Source: Butyricicoccus_A sp964513445
GTDB lineage: Bacteria; Bacillota; Clostridia; Oscillospirales; Butyricicoccaceae
Assembly: GCA_964513445.1 (NCBI GenBank)
Contig: CAZEMM010000016.1
Coordinates: forward strand, 1-32,727
Length of the DNA stretch: 32,727 bases
Direction of reading: 5' to 3'
Position numbers and translations under genes: made by a program. Shown piece by piece: positions 15,017 through 23,202 of the stretch. Each line of letters opens with the position of its first letter. Position 1 is the stretch's first letter. The notes under the pieces are model-generated. The model was not told where the DNA came from, searched no databases, and saw only the letters and a list, made by a program, of their open reading frames with translations.

Positions 15017-15952
15017 ATGCGTATTATCGTTTTAGGCTCGGTCAATATCGATTACACATATTCAGTCAATCATATTACCGCGCCAAAGGAATCACAGGCT
15101 TCTACTGACATGAAAACATTTCTGGGCGGAAAGGGCTTTAATCAGGCATTAACGCTGGCGCGCGCCGGCATGGAAACCAAGCTGGCCGCAATGGTCGGCA
15201 AAGGCGGCATGGAGATGCTGGAAACGGTGGATCAGCCGGGACTGGATATCTCGCTGGTCCGTCAGGTGGATGGGCGTTCCGGTCACTGCATTGTACAGGT
15301 GGACGACGTCGGGCAAAACAGCGTGATGCTCTATGGCGGCGCAAACCGTTTGATCGACGCGGCATTCGTCGACGAGGTGCTTGCGGATTACGGCAAAGGC
15401 GACGTGCTGCTCGTGCAAAACGAGGTGTCCAGCCTTCCCTACGTCATCGATCAGGCTTATGAAAAGGGTATGTACATCGTCATGAACCCATCGCCGTGGA
15501 CGGATCGTCTCAAGCAGTGCGGCTTGGACAAGGTCTCGCTGTTCTGTCTCAACGAGATGGAGGGACGCGCCATGACCAGCTATGTACAGCCGGGCGATAT
15601 CCTGCTGGAGCTGGAGCATCTGTTCCCGGACAAGGAATTTGTGCTCACGCTCGGCTCAGAGGGCGCGTTTTACAAAAAGGGCCACAGCCAGTGCTATCAT
15701 CCCGCGCTCAAGGTGCAGGTGACGGACTCAACGGCAGCAGGCGATGTCTTTGAGGGATACTTCCTTGCGGAGCATCTGCGCGGCCGTGCGCCGGCCGATG
15801 CGCTGCATCTTGCAAGCTATGCCTCGGCGCTCGCCATCCAGCATCCGGGCGCGGCGCTATATTCCGCACCAACCCGCCAGCAGGTCGAGGCATATATCGA
15901 GAACCCACATCTTCTGGCGCGCGACTGCTGTGCGCCACCGTCGCAAAAATGA
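15017..15952 (+). CDS. PfkB-family sugar kinase (ribokinase-like)
   Basis: 311 residues. The N-terminus IIVLGSVNIDYTYSV and GGKG (37-40) fit the ribokinase group, and DSTAAGDVFEGYF (237-249) is the ATP/anion-hole motif with the catalytic base Asp243 (usual form DTTGAGDxFxG; here Ser and Ala replace Thr and Gly, a mild change). QNEV (134-137) is also conserved. Ribokinases phosphorylate ribose at O5 with ATP. GGAGG lies about 8 bases before ATG 15017. No ribose transporter or rbsD neighbours it, so the substrate could be ribose from nucleosides or another furanose. nadABC follows after 140 bp with its own promoter. Confidence 0.82.
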   Translation: MRIIVLGSVNIDYTYSVNHITAPKESQASTDMKTFLGGKGFNQALTLARAGMETKLAAMVGKGGMEMLETVDQPGLDISLVRQVDGRSGHCIVQVDDVGQNSVMLYGGANRLIDAAFVDEVLADYGKGDVLLVQNEVSSLPYVIDQAYEKGMYIVMNPSPWTDRLKQCGLDKVSLFCLNEMEGRAMTSYVQPGDILLELEHLFPDKEFVLTLGSEGAFYKKGHSQCYHPALKVQVTDSTAAGDVFEGYFLAEHLRGRAPADALHLASYASALAIQHPGAALYSAPTRQQVEAYIENPHLLARDCCAPPSQK

Positions 15953-16006
15953 AGCAGCGGCAGGCAAAAAATGCAAAATTCACTCGGGCGGATACTCGCT
16001 TCCGGC

Positions 16007-16035
16007 TTGCAGGGACAGCAGCGGTATGGTATACT
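16007..16035 (+). promoter_or_regulatory. Promoter for nadABC
   Basis: TTGCAG (16007-16012), 17-bp spacer, -10 TATACT (16030-16035) with an extended TGG just before it. It lies about 55 bp upstream of nadA. I did not recognise an operator for a known NAD repressor such as NiaR. Confidence 0.5.
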
Positions 16036-16092
16036 GATGTGAAAGACCGCGCAGCGCTTTGCTGTGCACGTATTTAGGGAGAATATTTGGAA

Positions 16093-17001
16093 ATGAAACA
16101 GTTGACGGAGCGCATTGAGCAGCTCAAAAAGGAAAAAAATGTCGTCGTCCTCGCGCATTTTTATGTAGAGGACGATGTGCAGGACATCGCGGACTACATA
16201 GGCGACTCCTATTACCTGAGCAAGATTGCAGCGGATGCGCCGCAAAGCACAATCCTATTCTGTGGCGTCCGGTTTATGGGCGAGAGCGCAAAAATCCTCA
16301 GTCCGGATAAAACGGTTCTCATGCCGGATCTGACGGCGGACTGTCCGATGGCACATATGATTACCCCGCAAGACGTCGCGGCGATGCGGGAGCAGTTCCC
16401 CGGCTGCGCGGTTGTCTGTTACATCAACTCCACCAGTGAGACAAAGGCGGTTTCCGATGTCATCGTCACCTCCGCAAACGCAAAGAAAATCGTAGAGGCG
16501 CTGCCGAATGAGGACATCTGTTTCATTCCTGACTGCAATCTCGGCCGTTTTCTGCAAAAGGATATGCCGGGCAAGCGGTTTCATTTCCACAACGGCTGCT
16601 GCCCCATCCATGCCCGCGTGACGCCGGAGGGCATCGCCGCAGCTAAGGCCGCGCATCCGCAGGCCAAGGTTTTGATTCATCCGGAATGCGTGCCGGAGGC
16701 CGTCGCGATGAGCGACTATGCGGGCAGCACCTCCGGTATCATCCAGTATGCAACCGAATCGGACGCAACGGAATTTATTATCGTCACCGAACCGGGCGTC
16801 ATGCATCGCCTGAAAACACAGAATCCAAACAAAACCTTCTACCCGTTCGAGCAGATGGGTGTCTGTGAGGACATGAAGAAAGTCACATTGGAAAAGGTGC
16901 TTCACGTGCTGGAGACATTCGACAACCAGATCGAAATGCCGGAGCAGCTGCGTGAGGACGCAAAGAGCGCGCTGGTTCGTATGCGCGAGCTGGCACAGTA
17001 A
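16093..17001 (+). CDS. nadA: Quinolinate synthase A
   Basis: 302 residues, the short form of NadA. It condenses iminoaspartate with dihydroxyacetone phosphate to quinolinate with a [4Fe-4S] cluster. The three expected cluster ligands are visible: Cys84 in TADCPMAH, Cys170 in GCCPIH and Cys258 in GVCEDM. AHFYVEDDVQ, ISDSY-like GDSYYLS and CGVRFMGESAKILSP are also conserved. The start is either ATG 16093 (11 bases after AGGGAG) or TTG 16087 (5 bases after); I use ATG. It is first in the nadA-nadB-nadC operon, 12 bp before nadB. An oxygen-labile cluster enzyme fits an anaerobe. Confidence 0.92.
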   Translation: MKQLTERIEQLKKEKNVVVLAHFYVEDDVQDIADYIGDSYYLSKIAADAPQSTILFCGVRFMGESAKILSPDKTVLMPDLTADCPMAHMITPQDVAAMREQFPGCAVVCYINSTSETKAVSDVIVTSANAKKIVEALPNEDICFIPDCNLGRFLQKDMPGKRFHFHNGCCPIHARVTPEGIAAAKAAHPQAKVLIHPECVPEAVAMSDYAGSTSGIIQYATESDATEFIIVTEPGVMHRLKTQNPNKTFYPFEQMGVCEDMKKVTLEKVLHVLETFDNQIEMPEQLREDAKSALVRMRELAQ

Positions 17002-17013
17002 GGGGGAGCCAAT

Positions 17014-18324
17014 ATGGAAACTGCTGACATTTTGGTTGTCGGCACCGGCGCCGCCGGATTGTTTCACGCACTGCAGCTGCCTGACAATCTGGATGTACTG
17101 GTCATCACCAAGGAAGCAGCGGATCACAGTGATTCCTTCCTCGCGCAGGGAGGCATGTGTGTGCTGCTGGACGAGGATGACTATGACAGCTATTTTGAAG
17201 ACACCATGAAGGCGGGGCATTATGAAAACAACAAGGCCTCCGTCGATATTATGATCCGTTCCTCGCAGCACATTGCGCAGGAGCTGGTGGATTATGGCGT
17301 AGACTTCCAGCGGGATGAGAACGGCGACTTCGTGTTTACGCGCGAGGGCGCGCATTCGGAAAACCGCATTTTATTCCATGAGGATCTCACCGGCCGCGAG
17401 ATCACCAGCAAGCTGCTGGAGCGCGCGCGGGGGCGCAAAAACATCCGCATCAAGGAAAACACAACGCTGGTGGATATTCTGGCGGAGGACAACCGCTGCT
17501 GCGGCGCCGTTGTGCGCGATGCGGACGGTACGATTCGTGAGATTCGCTCGCGCGCCGTCGTGCTTGCGACCGGCGGGCTGGGCGGCCTGTTCCGCTTCTC
17601 CACCAATTTCCCGCATATCTCGGGCGACGCGCTTGCCATCGCAATGCGTCACAGCATAGAGGTCGAGCACATCAATTACATACAGATTCATCCGACCACG
17701 CTGTATACCACCAAGCCGGGCCGCCGGTTCCTCATCTCGGAATCTGTGCGCGGCGAGGGCGCCTATCTGCTCAACGCAAAGGGCGAACGCTTTGTCAACG
17801 AGCTGCTGCCGCGCGATCTGCTCGCGCAGGAGATCGGCAAGCAGATGAAGCGCGACGGGCGCCCCTATGTCGAGCTGTCCGTCACGCATCTCGACCCGGA
17901 CTTTGTCAAAAAGCGTTTCCCCAACATCTATAAGCAGTGTCTGGAGGAGGGCTATGACATGACCCGGCAGCCGATTCCGGTCACCCCGGGACAGCATTAC
18001 TTCATGGGCGGCATCAAGGTCGATTTGGACAGCAAGACGTCGATGGACGGGCTGTACGCGATCGGTGAGACCAGCTGCAACGGCGTACATGGCCGCAACC
18101 GTCTGGCGAGCAATTCGCTGCTGGAAAGCCTTGTGTTTGCCGAGCGCGCCGCGCACCATGCAGCGCAGCATGTATCCGCCGACCAGCCCATCCCGACCGA
18201 GAATATTGCATTTGACCCCGCGCAGTATGCCGACATCGACGAGCGCAACCGCGCGGCGGTTCTGGAGGAAATCAAGCGAAAGGACGAAGCATTTTATGAG
18301 CAGTGGCTCCACTATGATTCTTAA
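17014..18324 (+). CDS. nadB: L-aspartate oxidase
   Basis: 436 residues, a flavoprotein of the succinate dehydrogenase/fumarate reductase family. It oxidises aspartate to iminoaspartate, with fumarate likely as acceptor in an anaerobe. The FAD-binding VVGTGAAGLFHAL (8-20), AQGGM, the active-site region AHSENRILFHEDLTGRE, HPTTLY, and GRNRLASNSLLES near the C-terminus are all in place. It is about 100 residues shorter than the E. coli enzyme because most of the C-terminal helical domain is missing; this short form is common in Clostridia. GGGGGAG lies about 5 bases upstream of ATG 17014. It sits between nadA and nadC and overlaps nadC by 11 bp. Confidence 0.92.
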   Translation: METADILVVGTGAAGLFHALQLPDNLDVLVITKEAADHSDSFLAQGGMCVLLDEDDYDSYFEDTMKAGHYENNKASVDIMIRSSQHIAQELVDYGVDFQRDENGDFVFTREGAHSENRILFHEDLTGREITSKLLERARGRKNIRIKENTTLVDILAEDNRCCGAVVRDADGTIREIRSRAVVLATGGLGGLFRFSTNFPHISGDALAIAMRHSIEVEHINYIQIHPTTLYTTKPGRRFLISESVRGEGAYLLNAKGERFVNELLPRDLLAQEIGKQMKRDGRPYVELSVTHLDPDFVKKRFPNIYKQCLEEGYDMTRQPIPVTPGQHYFMGGIKVDLDSKTSMDGLYAIGETSCNGVHGRNRLASNSLLESLVFAERAAHHAAQHVSADQPIPTENIAFDPAQYADIDERNRAAVLEEIKRKDEAFYEQWLHYDS

Positions 18325-19150
18325 TATGGATCCGTCGATCCTCGCCGCGCTGCGCGAGGACATCACGAGCGAGGACGTCAGCACCAACGCCATCATGCGC
18401 GGGCCGCAGCAGGGCAAGGCAGAGCTGATCTGTAAGCAGGACGGTATTTTATGCGGCTTGGATGTTTTTGCACGCGTATTTGAGCTGCTGGAAAGCGGCG
18501 CGCATTTTGAGACGACATATCAGGACGGCGACGCGGTCAAAAAAGGCGAGTTGATTGGCGTCATCTATGCCGACATCCGCACGCTGCTGACCGGCGAGCG
18601 CACCGCGCTCAATTACCTCCAGCGCATGAGCGGCATCGCGACCAACACCCGCAGGATGGTCGACATCCTGAAGGGCACGAAAACGACGCTGCTCGACACG
18701 CGCAAGACCACACCGACGCTGCGCATCTTTGAAAAATACGCGGTCAAGGTCGGCGGCGCGACCAACCACCGCTACAACCTGTCGGACGGCGTGATGATGA
18801 AGGACAACCACATCTGCGCGGCCGGCTCCATCACGCGCGCGGTACAGATGGCGCGCGAATACGCGCCGTTTGTGCGCAAGATCGAGGTCGAGTGCGAGAC
18901 GCTCGAGCAGGTCAGAGAAGCGGTCGCGTGCGGCACGGATATCATCATGCTGGACAACATGGACAACGAGACGATGCGCGAGGCGGTCAAGCTCATCGGC
19001 GGGCGCGCACAGACCGAATGCTCGGGCAATGTCACAGCGGATCGCCTGCTGGAGATTGCCGACATCGGCGTGGACTTTGTATCGTCCGGCGCGCTGACCT
19101 ACGCGTCTCCGGCCATGGATATCTCGCTGAAAAACTTAACGGCGATCTGA
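18314..19150 (+). CDS. nadC: Nicotinate-nucleotide pyrophosphorylase (quinolinate phosphoribosyltransferase)
   Basis: 278 residues. It converts quinolinate and PRPP to nicotinate mononucleotide. Core motifs: ERTALNYLQRMSGIAT, LLDTRKTTPTLR, GGATNHRYNLSDGVMMKDNH, IEVECETLEQ, MLDNM and the closing DFVSSGALTYASPAMDIS. The start is uncertain: ATG 18314 overlaps the end of nadB, ATG 18326 follows the nadB stop (TAA 18322-18324), and ATG 18296 is also in frame. None has a strong Shine-Dalgarno, so translation is probably coupled to nadB. It is the last gene of the operon and is followed by a terminator. Confidence 0.92.
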   Translation: MILNMDPSILAALREDITSEDVSTNAIMRGPQQGKAELICKQDGILCGLDVFARVFELLESGAHFETTYQDGDAVKKGELIGVIYADIRTLLTGERTALNYLQRMSGIATNTRRMVDILKGTKTTLLDTRKTTPTLRIFEKYAVKVGGATNHRYNLSDGVMMKDNHICAAGSITRAVQMAREYAPFVRKIEVECETLEQVREAVACGTDIIMLDNMDNETMREAVKLIGGRAQTECSGNVTADRLLEIADIGVDFVSSGALTYASPAMDISLKNLTAI

Positions 19151-19174
19151 CAGCCAGACAACTTGATACACTGA

Positions 19175-19209
19175 AGAGCCTGCATTCACAACGATTGCAG
19201 GCTCTTTTT
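19175..19209 (+). terminator. Terminator after nadC
   Basis: AGAGCCTGCA pairs with TGCAGGCTCT across an 11-nt loop, followed by TTTTT (19205-19209). The tail overlaps the stop codon of the convergent transporter gene. Confidence 0.88.
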
Positions 19210-20131
19210 ATGCCCTCTCGCACGCTTTTACACCGTGCGCGCCGCACACGCCCAGAAAAACCGCGGCGGAGAGCAGATTGCTGCACAGATGCACCATTGC
19301 AATACTGAGCGCGTCCGCTGGCATATCGCGTACCGCCTGCGGCAGCAGCAGCCACAGCGGCAGCAGAACCGCCGCGCCGCCGACGTTATACCACAGGTGC
19401 AGCAGCGCTGTGTGCCGCGCCTGCTCCCCTGCCCCAACAGCGGACAGCAGCGCGGTCGAACACGTGCCGATATTTTGTCCGAGAATGACTGGAACCGCCG
19501 TGCCCAGCGGCAGCATAGCGGAGGCGGACAGCGTTTGCAGCAGCGCAATGCCGGCAGACGAGCTTTGCAGCAGAACGGCGAGCAGGATGCCCGCCAGAAA
19601 CCCGATGCACGGCGTACCGCTCGCCATCAGCAAAGCATGAACGGCAGGCAGGCTCGATAACGGCTCGAGCGCAAGCTGCATGTGCTGAAGGCCGGTCAGC
19701 ACGCAAAACAGGCCGATGCCGATGCGGCAGACGGCGCGGTGCCTGCGAGCCGTCAGCAGCGCACAGAGCGGGACAATCCGCCACAGGACGGACAGCGTGC
19801 GTCCCGCGCCGCGCAGCCCGAGTGCCACCAGAAACGCCGTCGAGCACGTGCCGATGTTTGCGCCCGCGACAAAGCCGGCTGTCTGCACCGCCGTGAGCGC
19901 GCCGCCGGAGGACAGTCCGACCAGCATGACGGTCACTGCGGACGAGCTTTGTACAACCGCTGTGATGACGCCGCTGAAAAGCACAGCGCGCGGCAGCGAG
20001 CCGGCTGTCTGTGCCAAAAGCCGCTGCAGTCGTCCATGCGCGCACCGCTGCAGCCCGCTGCACAGCAGCCGCATGCCGCCCAAAAATAGCAGCAGTGCGG
20101 CGGCAAGTCGCAGAACATGTGATCCGATCAT
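19208..20131 (-). CDS. Na+/phosphate cotransporter family protein (short form)
   Basis: 307 residues, a polytopic membrane protein with the inverted repeat that defines the NptA/Na-Pi-cotransporter family: VVQSSSAVTVMLVG with GANIGTCSTAFL in the first half, and LLQSSSAGIALLQTL with GQNIGTCSTALL in the second. The QSSSA motifs bind Na+ and phosphate in characterised members. It ends soon after the second repeat, so it lacks the C-terminal PhoU-like domain of many bacterial homologues. ATG 20131 is chosen over an upstream start in the same frame because AAGGAAGG lies about 11 bases upstream and a membrane span follows at once. It is a single gene, convergent with nadC. Confidence 0.82.
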   Translation of the reverse strand: MIGSHVLRLAAALLLFLGGMRLLCSGLQRCAHGRLQRLLAQTAGSLPRAVLFSGVITAVVQSSSAVTVMLVGLSSGGALTAVQTAGFVAGANIGTCSTAFLVALGLRGAGRTLSVLWRIVPLCALLTARRHRAVCRIGIGLFCVLTGLQHMQLALEPLSSLPAVHALLMASGTPCIGFLAGILLAVLLQSSSAGIALLQTLSASAMLPLGTAVPVILGQNIGTCSTALLSAVGAGEQARHTALLHLWYNVGGAAVLLPLWLLLPQAVRDMPADALSIAMVHLCSNLLSAAVFLGVCGAHGVKACERA

Positions 20132-20252
20132 CGCATTACCCGCCTTCCTTGAAAATTTTTCAAAAAGCACGCCGCGTTTCGCGCACACTCGCACACCGTC
20201 CATGGCATGCTAAAGCTGAATCGAACGCACAATACCGGTTCAAATTTTTTCG

Positions 20253-20960
20253 ATGCAGGAGGTGAAAAAAACGGCAAATTCTGTTATACTGGTATCATCT
20301 GGAACGATCTCCGGGAAATTAAGCCGGCAGGTCGCGCAAAGCGAGCTTTACGCGCGCGCACTCGCCCGATTCGGCGGCATTATGCTGCTCGACGGCGGCT
20401 ACGGCAGCGCGGAATCTCTCGCGCAGCGCACGGACGGCCTGTTGCTCTCCGGCGGCGGGGATATCCATCCTGCCTATTACGGGAAGCAGCGAACCGGACG
20501 GGATGCCAGCGTCGACAGCAGGCGCGACGAGCGCGAATGGGATCTGCTGCGACAATTTTGCGCGCATAACAAGCCGGTGTTCGGCATCTGCCGCGGCATT
20601 CAGCTGATCGATGTGTTTTTTGGCGGCACGCTGTTCCAGCGTCTTGGAACAGCATATGTGCACGAGAGCACCATTCATACCGTCATCACCGCACAGGACA
20701 GTCCGCTTCGACCGCTGCTGGGCAAGCGGCTCCCGGTCAACAGCTATCACCATCAGGCCATCCGCACACTGGGCGCGGGGCTGCGCGTCACGGCGGTGAG
20801 CGACGTGGACGGTGTGATCGAAGCGATCGACCATGAACGCCTGCCCATTATGGCGGTGCAATGGCACCCGGAACGCATGATCGACGGCCTGTGCTGTGAC
20901 ACGGACGCAGAAATGACACCGTTGTTTTCCGCATTTTTCTCCATGATCGCACCGTCATAA
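20253..20960 (+). CDS. Class I glutamine amidotransferase, peptidase C26 (gamma-glutamyl-GABA hydrolase-like)
   Basis: About 235 residues. The Cys-His-Glu triad is intact: Cys113 in FGICRGIQ, His205 and Glu207 in QWHPE. DGLLLSGGGDIHPAYYG is typical of the PuuD group, which cleaves gamma-glutamyl amides in polyamine breakdown; no other put genes are nearby, so the substrate is open. The start is odd. ATG 20253 has no Shine-Dalgarno, while a perfect AGGAGGTGA lies inside the frame at 20257-20265. The codon at the right distance (20271) is ACG, and starting there would give a normal family N-terminus (ANSVILVSSG). The Smr gene follows after 18 bp. Confidence 0.83.
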   Translation: MQEVKKTANSVILVSSGTISGKLSRQVAQSELYARALARFGGIMLLDGGYGSAESLAQRTDGLLLSGGGDIHPAYYGKQRTGRDASVDSRRDEREWDLLRQFCAHNKPVFGICRGIQLIDVFFGGTLFQRLGTAYVHESTIHTVITAQDSPLRPLLGKRLPVNSYHHQAIRTLGAGLRVTAVSDVDGVIEAIDHERLPIMAVQWHPERMIDGLCCDTDAEMTPLFSAFFSMIAPS

Positions 20961-20978
20961 TCAGAAAGGAATCCACCC

Positions 20979-21335
20979 ATGCAGCAACGAATCCGCATTG
21001 TAAACCTCGAGGACGGCCGCCCAACTGTCGCGCAGGCGTTGTCCCGCCTGCAGCTGGAGCTGCGGCTGGCAAAAAGGCAGGGCGTCTGGGTGCTAAAGCT
21101 GATTCACGGCTTTGGTTCCACCGGAAACGGCGGGAAAATCCGTATCGCCGTGCGGCGCGAGCTGGATGCCATGCAGAACAGCCGCCGCATCGCGTTCTTT
21201 ATCCCCGGCGAAAAGCTGACCATCTTTGAGGCGGATACGCGCGCGCTGCTGCAATGCTGCCCGGAATTTCGCCGCGACCGCGACATCGACCGGCACAACA
21301 ACGGCATCACCGTCGTGGTTTTGCGGGAAAAGTAA
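20979..21335 (+). CDS. Stand-alone Smr domain protein
   Basis: 118 residues. VLKLIHGFGSTGNGGKIR (38-55) is the HGxGxG loop of the Smr domain, the nuclease-like C-terminal domain of MutS2. The preceding NLEDGRPTVAQALSRLQLEL fits the first helix, but the usual LDLHG motif at its start is replaced by VNLED. Small Smr proteins bind or nick nucleic acids; recent work on relatives points to RNA cleavage at collided ribosomes. AGAAAGGA lies about 8 bases upstream of ATG 20979. It is probably co-transcribed with the amidotransferase gene and ends at a terminator. Confidence 0.75.
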   Translation: MQQRIRIVNLEDGRPTVAQALSRLQLELRLAKRQGVWVLKLIHGFGSTGNGGKIRIAVRRELDAMQNSRRIAFFIPGEKLTIFEADTRALLQCCPEFRRDRDIDRHNNGITVVVLREK

Positions 21336-21343
21336 CCGATTAC

Positions 21344-21390
21344 TGAGGCAATCCGTATCCCTGTACCCGGGAATCGCTTGCCTCATTTTT
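21344..21390 (+). terminator. Terminator after the Smr gene
   Basis: TGAGGCAA (21344-21351) pairs with TTGCCTCA (21378-21385), followed by TTTTT (21386-21390). Confidence 0.85.
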
Positions 21391-21425
21391 ATATGCGGCC
21401 CGCCGCCGGCACGCGTTTCCTTTCC

Positions 21426-21454
21426 TTTACATTTCGTCTGTTTTTTGCTATCAT
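21426..21454 (+). promoter_or_regulatory. Promoter of the sortase-pilus-like operon
   Basis: -35 TTTACA (21426-21431), 17-bp spacer, -10 TATCAT (21449-21454); each box matches five of six consensus bases. It sits 28 bp upstream of the sortase start and just after a terminator, so transcription of the eight-gene run probably begins here. Confidence 0.65.
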
Positions 21455-21482
21455 AAAATGCAAAGAAATGAGGGATGAATTT

Positions 21483-22211
21483 ATGAAAAAAATCATCATT
21501 CGTATCCTGCTCATCGTATGTGTAGGCGTGTTTGCTTTTTCCGGCTGGAAGCTATACTCCACCATGCGCGAATACGCGCTCGGCGAGGAGATCTATGAGG
21601 ACGTGCTCGAGCGTTCTGTTACCGAGCAGCCGGACGACGCCAGGACACCCATCACCGTGGATTTCGACCAGCTGCGGAAGGAATGCCCGAATATCGTCGG
21701 CTGGATCTACTGCGCGGACACGCTCATCAATTATCCTGTCGTGCAGGGCGAGGACAATTCCTACTACCTCAAGCATGCCTACGACGGCACCAGCTCATCC
21801 AACGGCGCGATTTTTGTCAACTGCTACAATTCGCCCGGCTTTACCGACACCAATACCATCATCTATGGCCACAACATGAAAAATAACACCATGTTCGCCG
21901 GCCTTTCGGAATTTGCCGATCAGGCGTATTATCAGGCGCATCCGATTATCTGGCTTCTGACGCCGGAGCAGGACTATAAAATCCTGCTGTTCAGCGGTTA
22001 TACCACCGACAACTATTCGGACGCGTACACCGTATTTGACGAGGCAGGCGCGGATTACGCTGCCTTTTTAAGCAGCCGTGTCGCACAGTCCGACTTCAAG
22101 GCGTCTGTCACCCCTGCCAGCACGCAGCGCATCGTCACGCTTTCCACCTGTACCTATTCATTTAAAAACGCACGCTACGTCATTCACGGCGTGCTCGAAC
22201 CGATTGAGTAA
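21483..22211 (+). CDS. srtB: Class B sortase
   Basis: 242 residues. One N-terminal membrane anchor (about 5-22, IIIRILLIVCVGVFAFSGW) is followed by the sortase barrel. The triad is complete: His130 in YGHNM, Cys223 in LSTCTYSF, Arg231 in NARYVIHG. IVGWIYCADTLINYPVVQ and NTIIYGHNMKNNTMFAGL are typical of SrtB. Sortases cut a C-terminal sorting signal and join the protein to peptidoglycan or pilin subunits. ATG 21483 has GAGGGA about 8 bases upstream. It is the first gene of the operon and is followed after 2 bp by a transglutaminase-like lipoprotein. I see no protein with an LPxTG-like or NPxTN-like C-terminal signal in the window, so its substrate is encoded elsewhere or is atypical. Confidence 0.9.
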   Translation: MKKIIIRILLIVCVGVFAFSGWKLYSTMREYALGEEIYEDVLERSVTEQPDDARTPITVDFDQLRKECPNIVGWIYCADTLINYPVVQGEDNSYYLKHAYDGTSSSNGAIFVNCYNSPGFTDTNTIIYGHNMKNNTMFAGLSEFADQAYYQAHPIIWLLTPEQDYKILLFSGYTTDNYSDAYTVFDEAGADYAAFLSSRVAQSDFKASVTPASTQRIVTLSTCTYSFKNARYVIHGVLEPIE

Positions 22212-22213
22212 CC

Positions 22214-23182
22214 ATGCAACCCTTTAAGCATTTTTTTCTACAGCACGGCAGCAGGCCGCTCAGCGCATTGCTCGTGCTGTCCCTGCTGTCCGGCTTAACC
22301 GGCTGCGGCGATGCGCCTGCGCCGGATACCACGGAGCAGTCTGCGGCGCCGTCCGCAGCCGAATCGAGCGGTCAGACCTATACCGCCCCCGAAATGGCGG
22401 TCTGCGTCTTTCATGCCGATCAGGCGGAGGGCAACGAAAGCGTCCGGCTTGACCTCTCCTCCACGGCCTATGGCTATGTTGCGGTCAGCGCGACCACAGC
22501 CGAACGGCTGAAATTCCAGACGCTGTGCGGCGAATATACCTATACCTATGACATCGCGAACGACGGCACGGTTTCCTACTTCCCGCTGCAATGCGGCGAC
22601 GGCGACTATCAGTTCCGCGTCATGAAAAATGTGACCGGCACAAAATACGCCGTACTATACGATACGCGCGCCTCGGTCACGCTCGCCGACCCGTTCCAGC
22701 CGTTCATCCGGCCCAATGATTATGTCAATTATGACGCTGACTCTGCCTGCGTCAAGCAGGCGCAGGCGCTTGCGGCAGATGCGTCTACCGCGCTCGATGT
22801 CGTCAGCGCCGTATACGACTACGTCTGTGAATCCATCTCCTATGATCAGGAAAAGGCGCAAAACGTCCAGACCGGCTATATTCCAAACATTGACGAAACG
22901 CTGTCGAGCGGCAAGGGCATCTGCTTCGATTACGCCTCGCTCGTCGCGGCGATGCTGCGCAGTCAGGGCATTCCCACCAAGGTCATCTTCGGCTATGTCT
23001 CGCCTAACGATCTGTACCACGCGTGGAACATGTTCTACACCGAGGAAACCGGCTGGGTCACCGTCGACTATCAGGTGACCGGAAACAGCTGGCAGCGGCT
23101 GGATCTGACGTTCTCCGCCAACGGCTCGGACGACACGTTTATCGGAAACGGCGAAAATTACACCGATGTATATATCTATTAG
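22214..23182 (+). CDS. Lipoprotein with transglutaminase-like domain
   Basis: 322 residues. A lipoprotein signal ends in LTGC (lipid-modified Cys31), followed by a Ser/Ala-rich linker, a beta-rich region (about 55-160) and a transglutaminase-like cysteine-protease domain (about 185-290) with Cys237 in GICFDYAS, His269 in YHAWN and Asp285 in VDY, a full triad. It would sit on the outer face of the membrane and may act on wall peptides or on proteins handled by the sortase. It starts 2 bp after srtB with no strong Shine-Dalgarno, so it is probably translationally coupled. Function beyond the fold is inference. Confidence 0.85.
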   Translation: MQPFKHFFLQHGSRPLSALLVLSLLSGLTGCGDAPAPDTTEQSAAPSAAESSGQTYTAPEMAVCVFHADQAEGNESVRLDLSSTAYGYVAVSATTAERLKFQTLCGEYTYTYDIANDGTVSYFPLQCGDGDYQFRVMKNVTGTKYAVLYDTRASVTLADPFQPFIRPNDYVNYDADSACVKQAQALAADASTALDVVSAVYDYVCESISYDQEKAQNVQTGYIPNIDETLSSGKGICFDYASLVAAMLRSQGIPTKVIFGYVSPNDLYHAWNMFYTEETGWVTVDYQVTGNSWQRLDLTFSANGSDDTFIGNGENYTDVYIY

Positions 23183-23202
23183 AAAAGCAGGTGAAACCAC
23201 AT

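Noticed and set aside
23023..23202. Longer start for pilC inside the lipoprotein gene
   Set aside because: The extra 60 codons are the lipoprotein's other frame; ATG 23203 has its own ribosome binding site and the family N-terminus.
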